From Erythrocercus mccallii (lineage: Eukaryota; Chordata; Aves; Passeriformes; Dicruridae): 64,000 nucleotides of DNA. Positions 35,102-48,440 of this stretch are shown here, piece after piece. Location: contig VZRG01000030.1 of NCBI GenBank assembly GCA_013397435.1, forward strand, positions 825,477 to 889,476. The letters are read 5' to 3'. The translations under genes and the position numbers were made by a program. The notes below the pieces were generated by a model. That model did not search any database. It was not told where the DNA came from and was given only the letters and a program-made list of their open reading frames with translations. The first letter of the stretch is position 1. Each line of letters starts with the position of its first letter.

Positions 35102-37254
35102 TCAGTTCTGTGAAAAAAAAACCAAACAACATCTATTGCTCTTATTTTACATTCCTTTTTTCATTTTTTTGTGGACTTCCTTATTTGGCTTCTTTCAAAT
35201 ATTTCATTTGTTTTTACTGTCTGCCTTTCTTCCTTGTCATACTCAAAAGACAATAAGCCTTCATCCAAGTCTCATACACATGAACAGCCACTTTCCCAGA
35301 GAGACCAGCAGCACTGCCTGGAAAACTCTTGATGGAGGAAAAAAAACCCCTGTTGCTTGCAAGAGGCTCTGTAACCAGCGGCCTGGTGGGCAACATGCTA
35401 AGGGGCTTCTTGGAGTCAGAAGTCTACTGTCTCCTATATTCTGCCTACTTATTTTCTTTTATTGTCCACTAAAATACATGCTGATGTATACCTAGTGCCT
35501 ATTTACCACACATTCAAGAAAGTATCCTTCATGTTTCCCACAGATTGTCTAAAATTTTTGGGGTGAACAACCCATCAAAGTTTTGTTAAGGTGAATTAGC
35601 TGAGACAGTACATCACCAACATGGAATGCAGTAATTTAATTAACAATGAGAATGTGTGTCACAGTATGAAAAGGTAAATCCATATAGATATAAGTTGCAT
35701 GCTTCCTTACCCATAGTATTTTATCATCACACTGGCTCAAACCCATATTTTTAATCCAATTCTATTAAAAGGCAAAAAATGTCAAGCTGTGCAAAGTTTG
35801 GACCCAAGAAATAATTGGGGAGCTTTCCATCCTTGCCAAGTCAGACTGCCTTCCCTATCATGCATTAGGTGGTCTTACTAATTTATTTCAATATACCTGG
35901 CTATTTCAATCCTCCCTTTTCTGTGGTTAAGAGGGTTTCATCAAACTTTACATCCATGGGAAATTAAGTGGAGACTTGTGAGGTCCAGTTGTACTGTTAC
36001 CTTATTACTTCCATGGCTCTAGCAGTGAATAGAAGAAAGAACTTCTTCACTACAGAAGAAATGTTGTACTTAAACCACACAGTTGCATAGAGAGTAGAGT
36101 TGCACCCACCAGGTGGACTGACATGAGAATGTTTTTCACAGACTCTAGAAGCAAGCTCAGAGAATAACAGATGAGCTCATTTTCAGAGTAAAAATCATGA
36201 GAACAAAGAAAAACTCCAAGCCTTCAGCTTCACACTTGTAATCAGAGATTTTACAGTACCATTTTACTGCATTTTCCTTTTGATAAATTAAATATGATAT
36301 TGGAAGTGACTAAATAATTGTGTTCAGCAGAAATACTGGAAAAATAATGAAGATGGTAGCCAATTCTTTATGTATTATTCACAGATACAACATCCTATAT
36401 ATATATAATCTTAGATACAATCTTTTAGAGCCCAAAGCAGAAATAACTTTAAAAAAGCACATCAGAGAACATTGGAGGAAAAAAAAATGTTAGTGAACTT
36501 ATCAGAAGGAAAAGACAGCAATACCAACAGTAAACACGTGCCTAAATGGCTCAGCAGAAACATCCTCCTACATCTGATAGCTCTCCATGAATAGAGAAAT
36601 TCAGTGACCTTTGAACATATACACAGTGTTTTCTGAACTGATTATGGTGCTGGCATATGGTCCATTTAGCAAGAAAGAAAAAGACAGACTTTTTAAAAGC
36701 ATTGTCATGACCATTATGACAGAGAAAAAGTTGGCCACTATTACTGGGCCTGAGCCAACATTTATTTAAATAAATGAAAATACTTTCACTGACTGTGAAA
36801 TGTACTTTGGATCTGATCCACAGTACTTGGAGAGTGTTGCTGATAATCCGAACCTCATAAAGAGCCAAAGACTAGAGCATCACCAACATCTAGCTAAATA
36901 GAAACTGTTCTTTTAAAAAAAGCCTATGAGGAAAGCAAAAGGTTCCCTTGGAATTCAAGAGGCTTCTGAAAATGAATGACATGGCTCTAATAGAAATTTT
37001 AACAAACCTGTGTAATTCAATAGAGTACTGTATCTATGTTGCAATATTGATCAAATTACTGAATATGATTTATGAGCATTCTCCAGTAAATGGTATGACA
37101 GTTCTCTATAAAACTGTAACAATACAAAACCACATGCAATATCTTGTTAAATGTTGTCCAAGAAGTCCTGAGAGAGATTTGTAGATACAGCATTTTGCTT
37201 ACAAGTCCTAGAAAGTGTTTAGTTTAAAGCCAACCCTAAGGAGCATGTTTTCCA
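35102..37254. other. Unannotated noncoding stretch
   Basis: No gene or classified repeat recognised. T-rich patches near 35140-35235 create hydrophobic-looking frames. A short (TA)n patch lies at 36396-36408. Confidence 0.5.
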
Positions 37255-37480
37255 ACTAGGCTGCAGTGTCCTGCAAGGCCCTCGCCTCGATCCTAAACAG
37301 CAGTTCATCTCAGGACAGGAAGTTCCACAGGTTGAGGTAACTCTTGGCATTGTTTCCACCCACCCTGCAGGCCTCCAACATAGAAGCAGGAAGCCCATGG
37401 TTCCTTATCTTGATTTCCTCCCTCTTTGTTCCCTTTCACACTCCTGAGCTTTCTGACAACCCTAGGTAAGGATGACATTC
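37255..37480 (-). mobile_element. Probable ancient CR1 remnant
   Basis: The blocks 'cctgcaaggccctcgcctcgatcc' (37271-37294) and 'gaagttccacaggttgag' (37319-37336) follow the order and spacing of the complement of old, archosaur-type CR1 elements, followed by a weakly matching segment to about 37480. Divergence is high. The alternative is unclassified unique sequence. Confidence 0.4.
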
Positions 37481-40400
37481 TGGAAGCAAACAAGGCATGA
37501 CTGCACTGCTTTGTGCAGTGCAACAGAGCTCTGGAGGTACCTAAATGCCCTGCTGGAGATGAAGTACAGATAATTCTGGTTAGGAAGGGTACTAAAGTTG
37601 AGCCAGCTGGAGCTTATTCAGGACAACACCAAGATCAACATGAAGTACTACAGGAAGTAAAGCCCCAAATCAATCCATCTGATGATGGCATTTGGAAACA
37701 TTTGCATTAACAAGGTTCCTCTCTGGGTACAGAATTTCACATACATCCCAAAAATGGATTGGCAAACTGAGGCAGTTTCTTTTTTCCTCATTTTAACTAC
37801 TACAGATCAAACTCTCAGTTATAAAATTCGTAATTTATCAGGTACTTTCACTGCCACCCCAGTATTTCAAAAAACTTTTAAACTGTAACCCATATGTTTC
37901 TTTTTCTTTCTTGCAGCTATTAAAATGATGCAAAGCCCTGCTTTCAAAAAGGTGTGCAACTCTTACTCTAAGCAGAAACACTTTTCAAAACAGTGTTAAG
38001 CTCTGCCAGAAACTCACAACCAAGTGTGAAAAAAAGCCAGCATAGAAGCAAATGACAAGGTACCTAGGATTGTGCAGGCATCAAAACCTGTGAAAAGATG
38101 CTAGGACTCACCTCATCCTGTGCTAACATAGTGCCAATCCTACATGGACATCATGAATTCCTCAGAGTTGTGACTATATGTGGTGTACTTACTACATTCC
38201 CTCCTCCAGTCTTGCTGTGCAGGGATGTTTCTTCCTGAAGTAAAATGAAGCATAAGAGTGTATTGGATGAGAAAAGAACATGGACATGGCATCTATAAAA
38301 TATGACCTACTCAGTACAAGTGCAAAGAAAGAAAAAAGTAGTTTCAGTAAAAGGTTCTCTAAAATAAAATTTAAACAAACAAATCAATGCTCAGAGGGCA
38401 ATGGAACAAGAAGAATTGTAAAATTTACTCTAAACATTCATTTTTGAGGTTTCCTTTTATTTAGATAGAAATTTATGCAAGATTTTGGCACAAAATATAC
38501 CAAAACAGAACTTGAAACCATTAATTGAGAGCTAAAGTGACAAAACAGTTTAGAGAAACATAAATTCAGCAGTGCTATAGCCCACAAATCTGACTGCCAG
38601 TGTGGAGCTCCTTACATCATCCAAGCATCAAATGTTGCCAATAAAAGAGTTTAGGTTGCATGGAATATATAACCCAGAATGACTGTATAGTAAAAATATA
38701 TGAGTGTTCAGAATTTTATATGGATTTCAAGAAAGCATTCTATACTGTATCAGCAGAATGGGAAAGACAGAGCGGTAAAAAGAGAGAAATGTTATATTGA
38801 CTTAAATACTAAAGTGTATAAGTAGAAGATGGTACACTTAAATTATGTACACTGCTTATTATATTACTTATTATGGTCTCCAAAGAACAAGACAACATTA
38901 GTATGAGACAAGTTTTTTCTTGCAAAAATGAACTCCTGCCTTCTCATTCTGAGAAAAATAAGTCCTCTCTCTTAGAACTGATGTGTCACCAGCTACTTTA
39001 ACACCTAAGTGCTTTAAATTCTTTAATGTCATCATTTCCACATGCCTCTGGAAATGATGCTATTCATGTTTAACAGATTATGCAGTGTTGTTCTTAAAGA
39101 CTAATGAGTTCTTTTATTGCCTGTTTCTGTTTAAGGAAACTGTAGGAGCACAGGTCTCACTGACTGGAAAGAGACCAAATATCCTATCTGCATCACAAAC
39201 TTTAAAAATAATTTTGGACAGTTGTCATGACAGGGAACTAAATACAGATTACCCTAACCCCAGACTGATACCTTAACTTCTGAATGATCTTTTCTATTAC
39301 AAGATGATATTAAGCAAGCAGACAGAAAAGTGGAAATTCAGGCCATATTCTTAAGAAGAAAATGGGAAAAAACTTTACTCCTAGTTAAGCTCTCCCACTG
39401 GTGCTGCTCCAGAGCAACAGTCTTTTTAATTTAACTGAACTTAGTAGTCAGAGAAGTGTGACACAACTTCAGCCTTAAAGTGGTGATGAGGATGATGATG
39501 AATACTAAAGAGTAAGACAGCGAACACTCCATAAGTAGGCTCTGGTAACAACATACAGAGATCTAAGTGTTGCTTGCTCACACAGCCCACTTCCTTACCC
39601 ATCAAAATAATTGGTTAGTTAATTCTTATCATGCTGCATCATATTCATAGACAACTCACAAGAATCAATAGCAAAGAAGCTTGTTCATTTAATTTGGCTG
39701 ACCCAACTCATTCATTTTGAATGAACGTAATTTATTTAGCAGAATAATTATTACAGAAATTACCATCTATAATTATGGAGAAAGGGTCAGGGAGAAACAA
39801 AAATTTAGGAAATAAATTTGGAATATAAAATGGTAAAAAAAATAATTGAATAAAATAAAATAAAAAGAATAAGCTTTATCCAGTAATCCAATAGCTCTTC
39901 TTCCATTTAAAATAATTAAGAGTGATGGGGAACTGAAAGAGCAAGTCCAGTCGGAGGAACTGATTAGAGAGAGTTAATCTTAGCAGTGATAACTCATGAG
40001 GGGTGATGGAAGGAAACATGACACAGAGTGATATTCAGAGGTAATGTATTAGCTGGACAACCTGTACTTTATCACCTTGGCCTCCAGGACAATATTAAGA
40101 GTGGCTCTCTCTGATCTGGAAAGAAACAAGCAAAACCCAATGAAAGAACACTCTCTATTTGGCTTCTTGTGCCACTGGTGACAGTGATGAAAGATGCAAA
40201 GGGAGCATGACAGCCCCCTGAATAAATCTGCAATTACTTCCATTTAAAGATGTTACAGTTTCCAAGGCACAGTGCAAACAGTTTTGAAATGGGTGACACT
40301 GCATACATCTGGCAGAACAAGAGAAACATTAGCCAGACAGAGGAGATTAAGCTCTGAAAATGTCGATTTTAAGACAAAAAAGGGTTAAGACTTTAATGTC

Positions 40401-42799
40401 ACTGATTTATTCAGATAACACCCATGAAAATTGAAAGGGCATGAGTTATGCTCATATCTTCTCATGTGTCAAGAATGACATGGCTTTCTCAGAGTCTGCT
40501 GAATAGAGAAATCTGTCAGAAGCAGATGGGAAATCAAATTCTGCTGAGAAACAGAAGATTCTGATCTCCTCAACAGAACATACAAATTACTGCATGAGCC
40601 ATAGCAAAGTAAGAAAGACTATGGACAAAACCTTAGGAGAAAAAAGAAAAAAATATCAGCATGTGTGCATCTGAGCTGCAAATAGTTGGTTCATGTCCCT
40701 CATCATCCGTGTTCTGTGGCTTTGTATACACCACAGTTTATGAAGCTTGCTGCCTGTCACTAAAATAAACTCCTTCTGCAAGCCAGGGTTATGCTATGAT
40801 GTGGGATGGCACAGTGCAGAGGGTTACACAGCATAGGTCATGATGAACCTCGAATGTTAAAAATAAAACACAGGAACAAAAGATACTGAACTGGCGTAAT
40901 TTGTGCACTCATTTGTGAACAACCTATGCTCAGCATGACTGCCTTTTTGTTCCTCCACCTCTGAAACAAACAAAGAATTCTCAAGGAAAGGAAACTCCCT
41001 AAGACCACTCTGTCAAAGGTAAGGTAACTAACATCCTGCACAAAGTCTGTGTGCACCCCACTCACATAAAACTTACCCAGTCCAGGATACAATCCTCTCT
41101 TGAGTATTACAGATTCTGAGGGCAATGTGCAATAGCCACTACTCGGTACTCTCATGCCACTTATAAACACTGGACGGTGCTACACAGATCAATGTCCAAC
41201 TTCTCCTAGGACTTTCTGTCTGGAACGGAACAATAAAGAAGCAAAGAGCTGGAAAATTACAACTGAGTAATTGGCTAGCTACAAAATACTATCTGTATGA
41301 AAACTGAAATTTCTTAACATCTTTTATGGATATTGCTTTTCACTGCTCACCAGTTTGCTAAAGTTTACTTCTGCTGGCTTAAGAATTAACTGTTTAAACA
41401 AAACATCAACCACACAATAATCTACTCAGAGAGACTGTTTTACTCCTACTGACACCACTTTTGCAATTACAAGTTAGTTGGTGCTCGGCTCCCTGTGTCA
41501 AGTGCTGAGCCTTTTTCTTGCAGAAAGTCAGTCAAAGCTTAGCTATGTGTGGATTTTAAAACTTACAGTTGATATGGTAGAAGCTCACCATTTAGAAATA
41601 ACACTCTATCTTCTTCATAGAAGAAGAAAAAGAAACGTAAGTTTTTACTCCTTACATGGGATGTTCTACATTAGGTCAAGTGGAGTTTTCCTGCAATTTA
41701 AAGCATCTGAACTAAGAGCATTTCTCTTTCCACCACAGTCAGAGCCCAGAAGCTTCCCAAGAACTGGAAAGGAAAGCATCCAATGATACAAATAAGTGTG
41801 GGGAGGAGATGTGGACTGGAGGAATTGTTGCTTGGACTATGCCAAAGAGATCTGGTCGCTGGCTGAATAAGGCTGAAAGATTTAGAGGAAAGGATTTTGT
41901 GCATTTCAGGCCAAGTGTGTCTTGAGAGGTAACTGAGACCACCTATACAAGATAAATGGGAAATGTGAGTCAGTGCTGCAGGGGGGATATACTAAATAAG
42001 ACCCCAGTGTGCAAGACCAGGCCTGAGTGAGACAATTATCTAAATGAAGAGCAGGGTCTATAGGAAGAAAAAAGCAAATTCTGCAGGTCATGCCAAAGAA
42101 AAGAAACTGGGAAAAGGCAGAGGAGTAACTCAGGAATGTATGTAGACAACTCAAGAAGATGAGTAGGTAAATTTTTGGACCAAAAGGATGGATACAGGTG
42201 GAATTCCAGAATCTGCCAGGAAAGGTAACAAAACTGGGAGGCAAGGCAGTTGAGACTGGGTACAGAGGAGTCAAGCAGGCTGAAAGAGGATCTTTGTCCA
42301 TTAAAGCACTCTTCAGTGCATGGAAGGGAGATGGTGAACCCAAGCCTCCCTTTTCCCTCTGCAACCAGCCACTGCCCTTACACGGCTCACTCATAGAAAT
42401 GTGCCAGCCAGCAGGGGTTTTGGCCAGTGTTACCTCTAGTGATGAGTTGGGTCAATAGTGAGCAGATGATGGTTTTTTCACAGATGATTTTTTTTCTTAT
42501 TTTGTCATAATTTCTAGAAGCTAAATCTACCACACAATTAGTGGAATGATAAAATTTAAATGAAAATGCTCGATATTACAGAAACTCTCTGAAATAAATT
42601 TTCTTCTGCTGAACACAATTGTAGGCAAACTGTCCCTGAATACAAATCCCTGCCCCCATTTTGTAGGGATGGTTCTAATTGGGACTTTTCAGAACAGCAA
42701 CAGAAGTAAAGGGTTTTCCAGAATACAGATCATTTAACACTATCTCCTCCTTTAGGAATATAAGAGGTACCACTGAAGCCCTTAAAAACATGCTTCAAC
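37481..42799. other. Unannotated noncoding stretch
   Basis: No gene or classified repeat recognised. A-rich simple repeat (AAAAT)n occurs near 39833-39868 and a GAT-rich run near 39484-39502. The longest plus-strand frames (41478-41786) and the 162-codon minus frame at 41906-42394 have no protein signature. Confidence 0.5.
39833..39868. repeat. (AAAAT)n simple repeat
   Basis: Imperfect A-rich pentanucleotide run including several 'aataaaat' units. Confidence 0.8.
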
Positions 42800-42890
42800 T
42801 TCGGCTGAGCCCAAAATTGTTCATGCTCATAGACTACGTGATCACTGTAGGTCCCTTCCAACTTAAGTACTCTATTCTAGTCTAATCTAT
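42800..42890 (+). mobile_element. CR1 LINE 3' tail fragment
   Basis: 'gactacgtgatcactgtaggtcccttccaactt' (42832-42864) followed by a decayed tandem tail 'actctattctagtctaatct' matches the last bases of CR1. The upstream edge is uncertain because similarity falls off quickly. Confidence 0.75.
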
Positions 42891-45597
42891 TTATCTTTTG
42901 CAAGGCCAACTTGACTGGAAAAGAAAAAGCACAAAGCTTTAGACACAGTAGCCCTTTTATCACAGCTGCAGCAGCTCTATTACCACTATGAAAACACAGA
43001 ATTATAAAAGAAAATTCTTGGTTCAGACTATGAAAAGTTCAAGGCAAAGAAAGATAATGCAGACAGTATCTAATAACATGCTTGGCCAGACCAAACCCTT
43101 TATTGCCTATTTTCATCAACTGGTATGAAGGTTTTTGGATGGTTTTCCATAGTAAAGTGCGATGGTTGGCATTACAAGACTTTCAGAACTACTCAGGGTT
43201 TTTGTGTTCATCTGGTTTTTTCTTCCCACATAATTTCTTAGGTAATACATCCTTCCCACCCTTTGCAGCTTCTGGTGTGATATTATTGGATAAATGCAGT
43301 GCATTGATTCTGGACTGCTGGGAATTACTGGCTATCACAGTGGGTAACAGGAAAATATTAATTGTTGCAGATAGAATAATTTCTTCTGTGGAGAGAATCA
43401 CTCCCTTCAGTTAAAACTAAGTATTCTAAACATTTCTTCTTTATATTTTCCCAATTTCCAGGACTTTTGAAGTGTTTCCCTGTAATTTGTCTTTATGCAA
43501 CATTACCAGCTATCTACTATAGAGGCTTTGCTGCTCTGTGTTTATATGTCTGATCCTTAACTCAAAGCTCTGATTTTCACAACCTTCAGACAGACGCAGA
43601 ATTGATTAGTGCTGTGTAACATCTTCCAAGTTCCACCTACATATAAGAAATGCCAGATGAGCTATGCAGCATTAGGATGAATAAAGTGCAGTAATCCAGG
43701 CTGCAAGAGGAAGAATTTGCAGTATCACAATCAGCACACATTGTTGTAAAGCCCCTGTGTTTGCTGGTTTACAAACAATGCGGTTGTCAACACATGTTCT
43801 AAGCCTGGCAAACATATATGAGATTAGATTTTTTTTCCTATAAACTTTGTTAAGCTTGCCTCCTCCTAGACATAAAGATATCAGAGGCTCTGGAAGAGTG
43901 TAAAAAATAAGTCTTACGGGTAATGAGAGATAAGTAGCTTTAAGGTGTAACTTAATGCTGTTCTCAGTAGACTCCTCCTCATTCCAAATTATATCTCAAA
44001 TGTTTGTGGTGCTTCCCAAGGGACATAGCTCTGAAGAGAGGAAGTAATCTGAACATACCAATGGTGTGCATAGGCCATCCAATCTTAATGACAATTGCAA
44101 TAAGACATTGGGACTGTCAGTCACAAATATTCACTGCAAAAAACCCCAAATAGTTACAATAAATTAAATTTCCATTATCTGTATAATAAAGCTTCTTTAT
44201 TAAGTGCATCTCATTAATGCCTGAAATATTTTACTACTGAGTACAAATACTACCATGGGAAGCTTTAAAATCAATTACTTTTTCTTTTAAGTTGCTTGAA
44301 TGTGACTAAGGATCTAAACTCTAGAAGATGTTCTGACCTTTTTTGGAGCTTAACTGAGAAGCAACTTGAGGAAAAGTAAAATTGCTCAGATTTAAATTCA
44401 GTAATGATGCGATAATGTATATTATAGAAAGGACAAAACACCAAGCGGATGGTGCAACAAAAATTATGGTTAATAACAGGAGAATCTGAGCTAAAATGAA
44501 GGAAAATATAACAAAAATTATAAAGTATACCAGTAATATATTTCATAATGAGTTCACAATAAGGTGTAGCTAAACAGGTTGAAATGGTTTTTCTGGAATA
44601 TAAGAAGAGAAACAATAGCCTGTTATAAGGTGAGTTATAATGCGTCATTTCATCATTTCTCAAAACTGATAAGGCATATGGAGAACAAAATTGAAGGTAT
44701 TTAAATGAGGCAGTGATGTTGTATATTGGGAATTGGAGGCAAAGATTTCTAAGCTGATGTAAGGCACAGACTGTTAGACTAGATGAGTGGGTTAAAATTA
44801 TTTTAAATTATTCCTTCTTCATTCCCCCTATCCTTTTTTACTTTTTTCTACCCTACACTTCCCAGAACTATCAAGCATCTCTTAGCAAGTATAAAGGCCC
44901 TAAACTACTGATGTGTACCTTACACCATTTTATACATCTTAATTTGACAATTGGATGAGGTATGTGAGGAAGAAACACCAAATGGCCCTGCAGAGTGCAG
45001 TTTCATGATATAGCTAAATTATCCTAATGGCATTCTCTGCCAGTTTAGCTACCAGAATTGTCACACTATTCAGTCATATGTCACACTCATATTTGGGCCA
45101 GAGCCACTGCAAGTCAGGAGGATGGAAGAGGGGCAAAACCTTCTGCATCAACAGTAAGAGGATTAATGTAGTTATAACGTAAAATGCAATGGTTTGCAGT
45201 AGAATGTATGTGCTGGGATGGGGAGGGAGTTTGAAGTTTGAATTCCTCCTTGTGAGCAGCTCTGTGTTCTGTCACTTCTCATGGACATATTAGCATTGCA
45301 ACTAACATGAGTGGTGGAACCAGGAAGAGATGTGAGGAGAAAAGGAAAAGGCAATCTTTGATCTGGATGCTTCTGTTGCTGTTGCTGTGCCAAAATCGGG
45401 AGGTTCCAAAGTCAGATATGAAGTGGAAAGTCCTTTCATTTAGCAGACTCTTGCAAGATGTCATTCAGAAAAGCAGATAGATATATGACAGCTATACCAG
45501 GACTGCTACATGTGACCAGATTATTACTCCATTTGGCCTTTGGATTTTACAAAGGATTAGCAGAGTTTTCAAAGACAAATAGCCCTTAATAGACTGA

Positions 45598-45623
45598 CTA
45601 ACTGGAAATACTAACTGGAAATA
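45598..45623. repeat. Exact 13-bp tandem duplication
   Basis: 'ctaactggaaata' is repeated exactly at 45598-45610 and 45611-45623, directly followed by the hairpin at 45627-45650. Confidence 0.85.
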
Positions 45624-45626
45624 TCA

Positions 45627-45650
45627 TATGCATATATATCTATATGCATA
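45627..45650. repeat. Perfect 10-bp inverted repeat
   Basis: TATGCATATA (45627-45636) and TATATGCATA (45641-45650) pair perfectly around a 4-base loop. The AT-rich composition makes cruciform extrusion or chance both plausible. Confidence 0.8.
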
Positions 45651-45945
45651 GGAAAATTTCTGCTCCCTCAATGAGCATTCCCCTTATTCAATGAAGAGCT
45701 TCAAGCTTGAGTTGTTGTCTTAGCTTGCATAACTACAAAAATTATTTATGATGCTAACATTATCAAATGCATCTACAAGATGCCTCCTAAGGCTCTGATT
45801 TTCATGATACAGTGACTATGCATTAATAAAAAAAAATTGGTTTATTGTTCTATTACTGACCTTTGATTTTATTCTCTGGGGGTTTTTCGCCTTGTATCCA
45901 TAAGGAGGTTGGTCTGTTTTCATTATGTTCATTGCATTTCAAGAA

Positions 45946-46030
45946 AATGAGAGAAAAAATATACAAAAAGAATATACAAAATATATATATAAAAAAATAT
46001 ATACAAAATGAGAGAAAAAATATACAAACA
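45946..46030. repeat. A-rich tandem-like cluster
   Basis: The block 'atgagagaaaaaatatacaaa' occurs at about 45947 and again at about 46008 with degenerate 'aatatatacaaaa' units between, giving a locally repetitive 85-bp patch. Confidence 0.8.
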
Positions 46031-46335
46031 CAGACATTATCAGGTAATAAAAGGTAATAAAACACTATATCATACTGCATTTAGGCAAAGACAGTTTCCT
46101 CATATTTCAATCATTTTTAACAGCAGGACAGCTTTGGTTTTAATTCATTATGGACTTCATCACTTGAGCACATAAACTTAGAAATGTCTCTCTGAATCCA
46201 CCCAAAAAATCCCTCCTAGATATTTCAAATCCGATCAAAATAGCTCTCCGATGAAAACATTTGCCTGATATATCAATGTATAGATATCTTTCACTGATGT
46301 ATTCCCTCCCACATCATGTATCTTTATTTGATGTT

Positions 46336-46363
46336 ATATCCATAATATGCTTATTATGGATAT
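46336..46363. repeat. Perfect 11-bp inverted repeat with direct repeat
   Basis: ATATCCATAAT (46336-46346) and ATTATGGATAT (46353-46363) pair around a 6-base loop. The loop and right arm begin a 'tatgcttattatg' unit that recurs immediately downstream (around 46363-46375). Confidence 0.85.
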
Positions 46364-48405
46364 ATGCTTATTATGCTCAAAGTATCTCATGTACAGGCAT
46401 AAACTCATATTTTCTTCTTTGTCCAAACACCTGAGAATTGCAATTCTTCTGCCCAATAAACATCCTCATTGATCTGTATAGATAAAGAGAGTCTGGAAAA
46501 ATCAACTATTGGGGTACCAGACATTATAAACACAGCAGAACAAGTCTTAGCTCTGCCAGATTTAACAGAAATCATCCAAGAAAAAATCATTTAATCATCA
46601 CAGACACATAGCGTATTTCAATTTTACTCAACAGAATTAGCATCCTCCTCATTTTAGTTGGTACAGGAAGAATAAATTATTTGATGGAGCAGATCCAAGT
46701 GTATCTGTACTCACTGTTCTTTAATTTGAGGCAATTTTTTATACAATAAGAACTCCAGTCACACTTTATTCCAATTCTGCTACATTTAGTAATGGATTTA
46801 TTTCAGCTTGGTTTAACCAAGAACATTATGCTGCTATTGGAAAAGCCTTTCTTTTGCTTTGACATCTCAAAAGCAGAATTTTTATCAGCCTAGGATGCCT
46901 CCTGCAGATGAGTTAGGAGCTTTTATCTGTAATCTAAATTCCTCCTCTTTTTCAGTCTTAAGATTGAAAGCAAGAACAATAACAACCATCCTTTGAAGCT
47001 CTTCATTCAATACTTAGAGCAATAGCTAGGATTAAGGGCTTCCACAATATTTTTTGCTTTCCTATCACCTGACTTCAGAAACAGATAACAATGTATGCTA
47101 TTTTCTTCATCACAGGTGAAATGCACAGTAAGAAGCCACTTTCCGTTGTGCTCAGAGCAGAAAAACTGCCAACAGGGAACAAGTGAGACCTAGGTTGTCT
47201 TTTTAGTTAATGGAAGAGGACAGAAAGGACAGAGCCAAAATACAGAGTTCACCCAGAGCCAGACACTGCCAGAGCATGCTGAAACCTGTTGTAAACAGCT
47301 TCAGGCTTTTGGGTTTTTTTTTTTAATGTCTTCCAGTAATTTCACTAGTGCAGCTACAACTCAGTGTGCTCTAAATAACTTTGTAATACTTTATGCAAAT
47401 CAGAATCATTTCAGAAAGACCAGAGTGTATTAGAGACTGACTTATGGCTCAGCCAGCTTCTCTACCTATTGAGCTAGGCTGAAAACCTCCCCACATAAAT
47501 GTCACATCTGTTTAAATTGTGGCAAGCTATTTAGGTGTTGCAGAAATAGGTGAAACTGGGTGTCACTGCAGGAATTCTTTTTACAATGGCTTCCAGAGAT
47601 CAATTCCAAGCTCAACAGTCATTTATCTAGTAGAATCAGCAAATAATTTTGTTCTAGGCCATTCTATAGGGAAAGTGTGAACATGCAATTTATGGAGGTT
47701 GTGTTTCTGCTATTTAAGAGTGCAGAATTGTTTCTTACATGCCAACACTTGTTCTAACGTCAGTCCAAGGCTCCAGCTGTGAAAATGGGGAGATTTGCAT
47801 CACTTGCCTTGCCTCTCACACACATGCTGTCATCCTGCCCTGTGGCATTTCATTACACAAAAATACACAGTCTTATGACCAAGAGATCCAAAACTTGGTG
47901 TCAGAGCTGTATTTCTTATGGCAGTTCAGATCACTCAGCACCCAGGACAAGGAAGACTTCCTCCTGCAAACCATCTACACTGAAGCTGCTAGATGGAAGC
48001 TATAGCCTTGTAAACTAAGTAAATTAAATCTTTCTGGATTTTACTAGAAATTTGGAAGCAGATACAATTAAAATGGACCAAAATTCTTATGGTAAAATTG
48101 TTTCCATCAGAAATATTATTCATGGAAATGTGTCAACATCTCAGTTTTTAGAAACTTCTGTGAAAACTCTGTGACAATGCCATTGGAGATCTTGTAAGTT
48201 CCAAGCTAGCATGTATAATTCCCTTAGAAAAAAGAAATCTACCACATCTCACACTCTGAGAGCTTCACATGGTTGCCTGTCTTTCAAACAAGGTTAATAG
48301 GGCTCTCAGCTCTGAAAACATAAGTGAGGCACAAGGCTTCTGATTCTTTTAGCCTCATCATTCCCTGCCAGAAATGATACCTGTAAGTGGGTTCATTTAT
48401 GATTT

Positions 48406-48440
48406 GAAAAAAATAAATAAAAAAAAAATAAAAATAAAAT
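48406..48440. repeat. A-rich simple repeat (AAAAT/AAATA)n
   Basis: An almost pure A/T run with regularly spaced T's. Low complexity. Confidence 0.85.

Noticed and set aside
37513..37888. Possible processed pseudogene
   Set aside because: Adjacent frames gave fragments that looked protein-like (for example LWRYLNALLEMKY), but no family could be named and no poly(A) tail or duplication was seen.
41906..42394. 162-codon minus-strand open frame, the longest in the window
   Set aside because: Composition is rich in Ser, Pro, Leu, Cys and His without any motif, it has no paralogous or domain signal, and the DNA looks ordinary noncoding. A frame this long is expected by chance in 64 kb.
44271..44663. 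130-codon minus-strand open frame
   Set aside because: Phe/Tyr/Ser-rich product of AT-rich DNA, no domain. Treated as chance.
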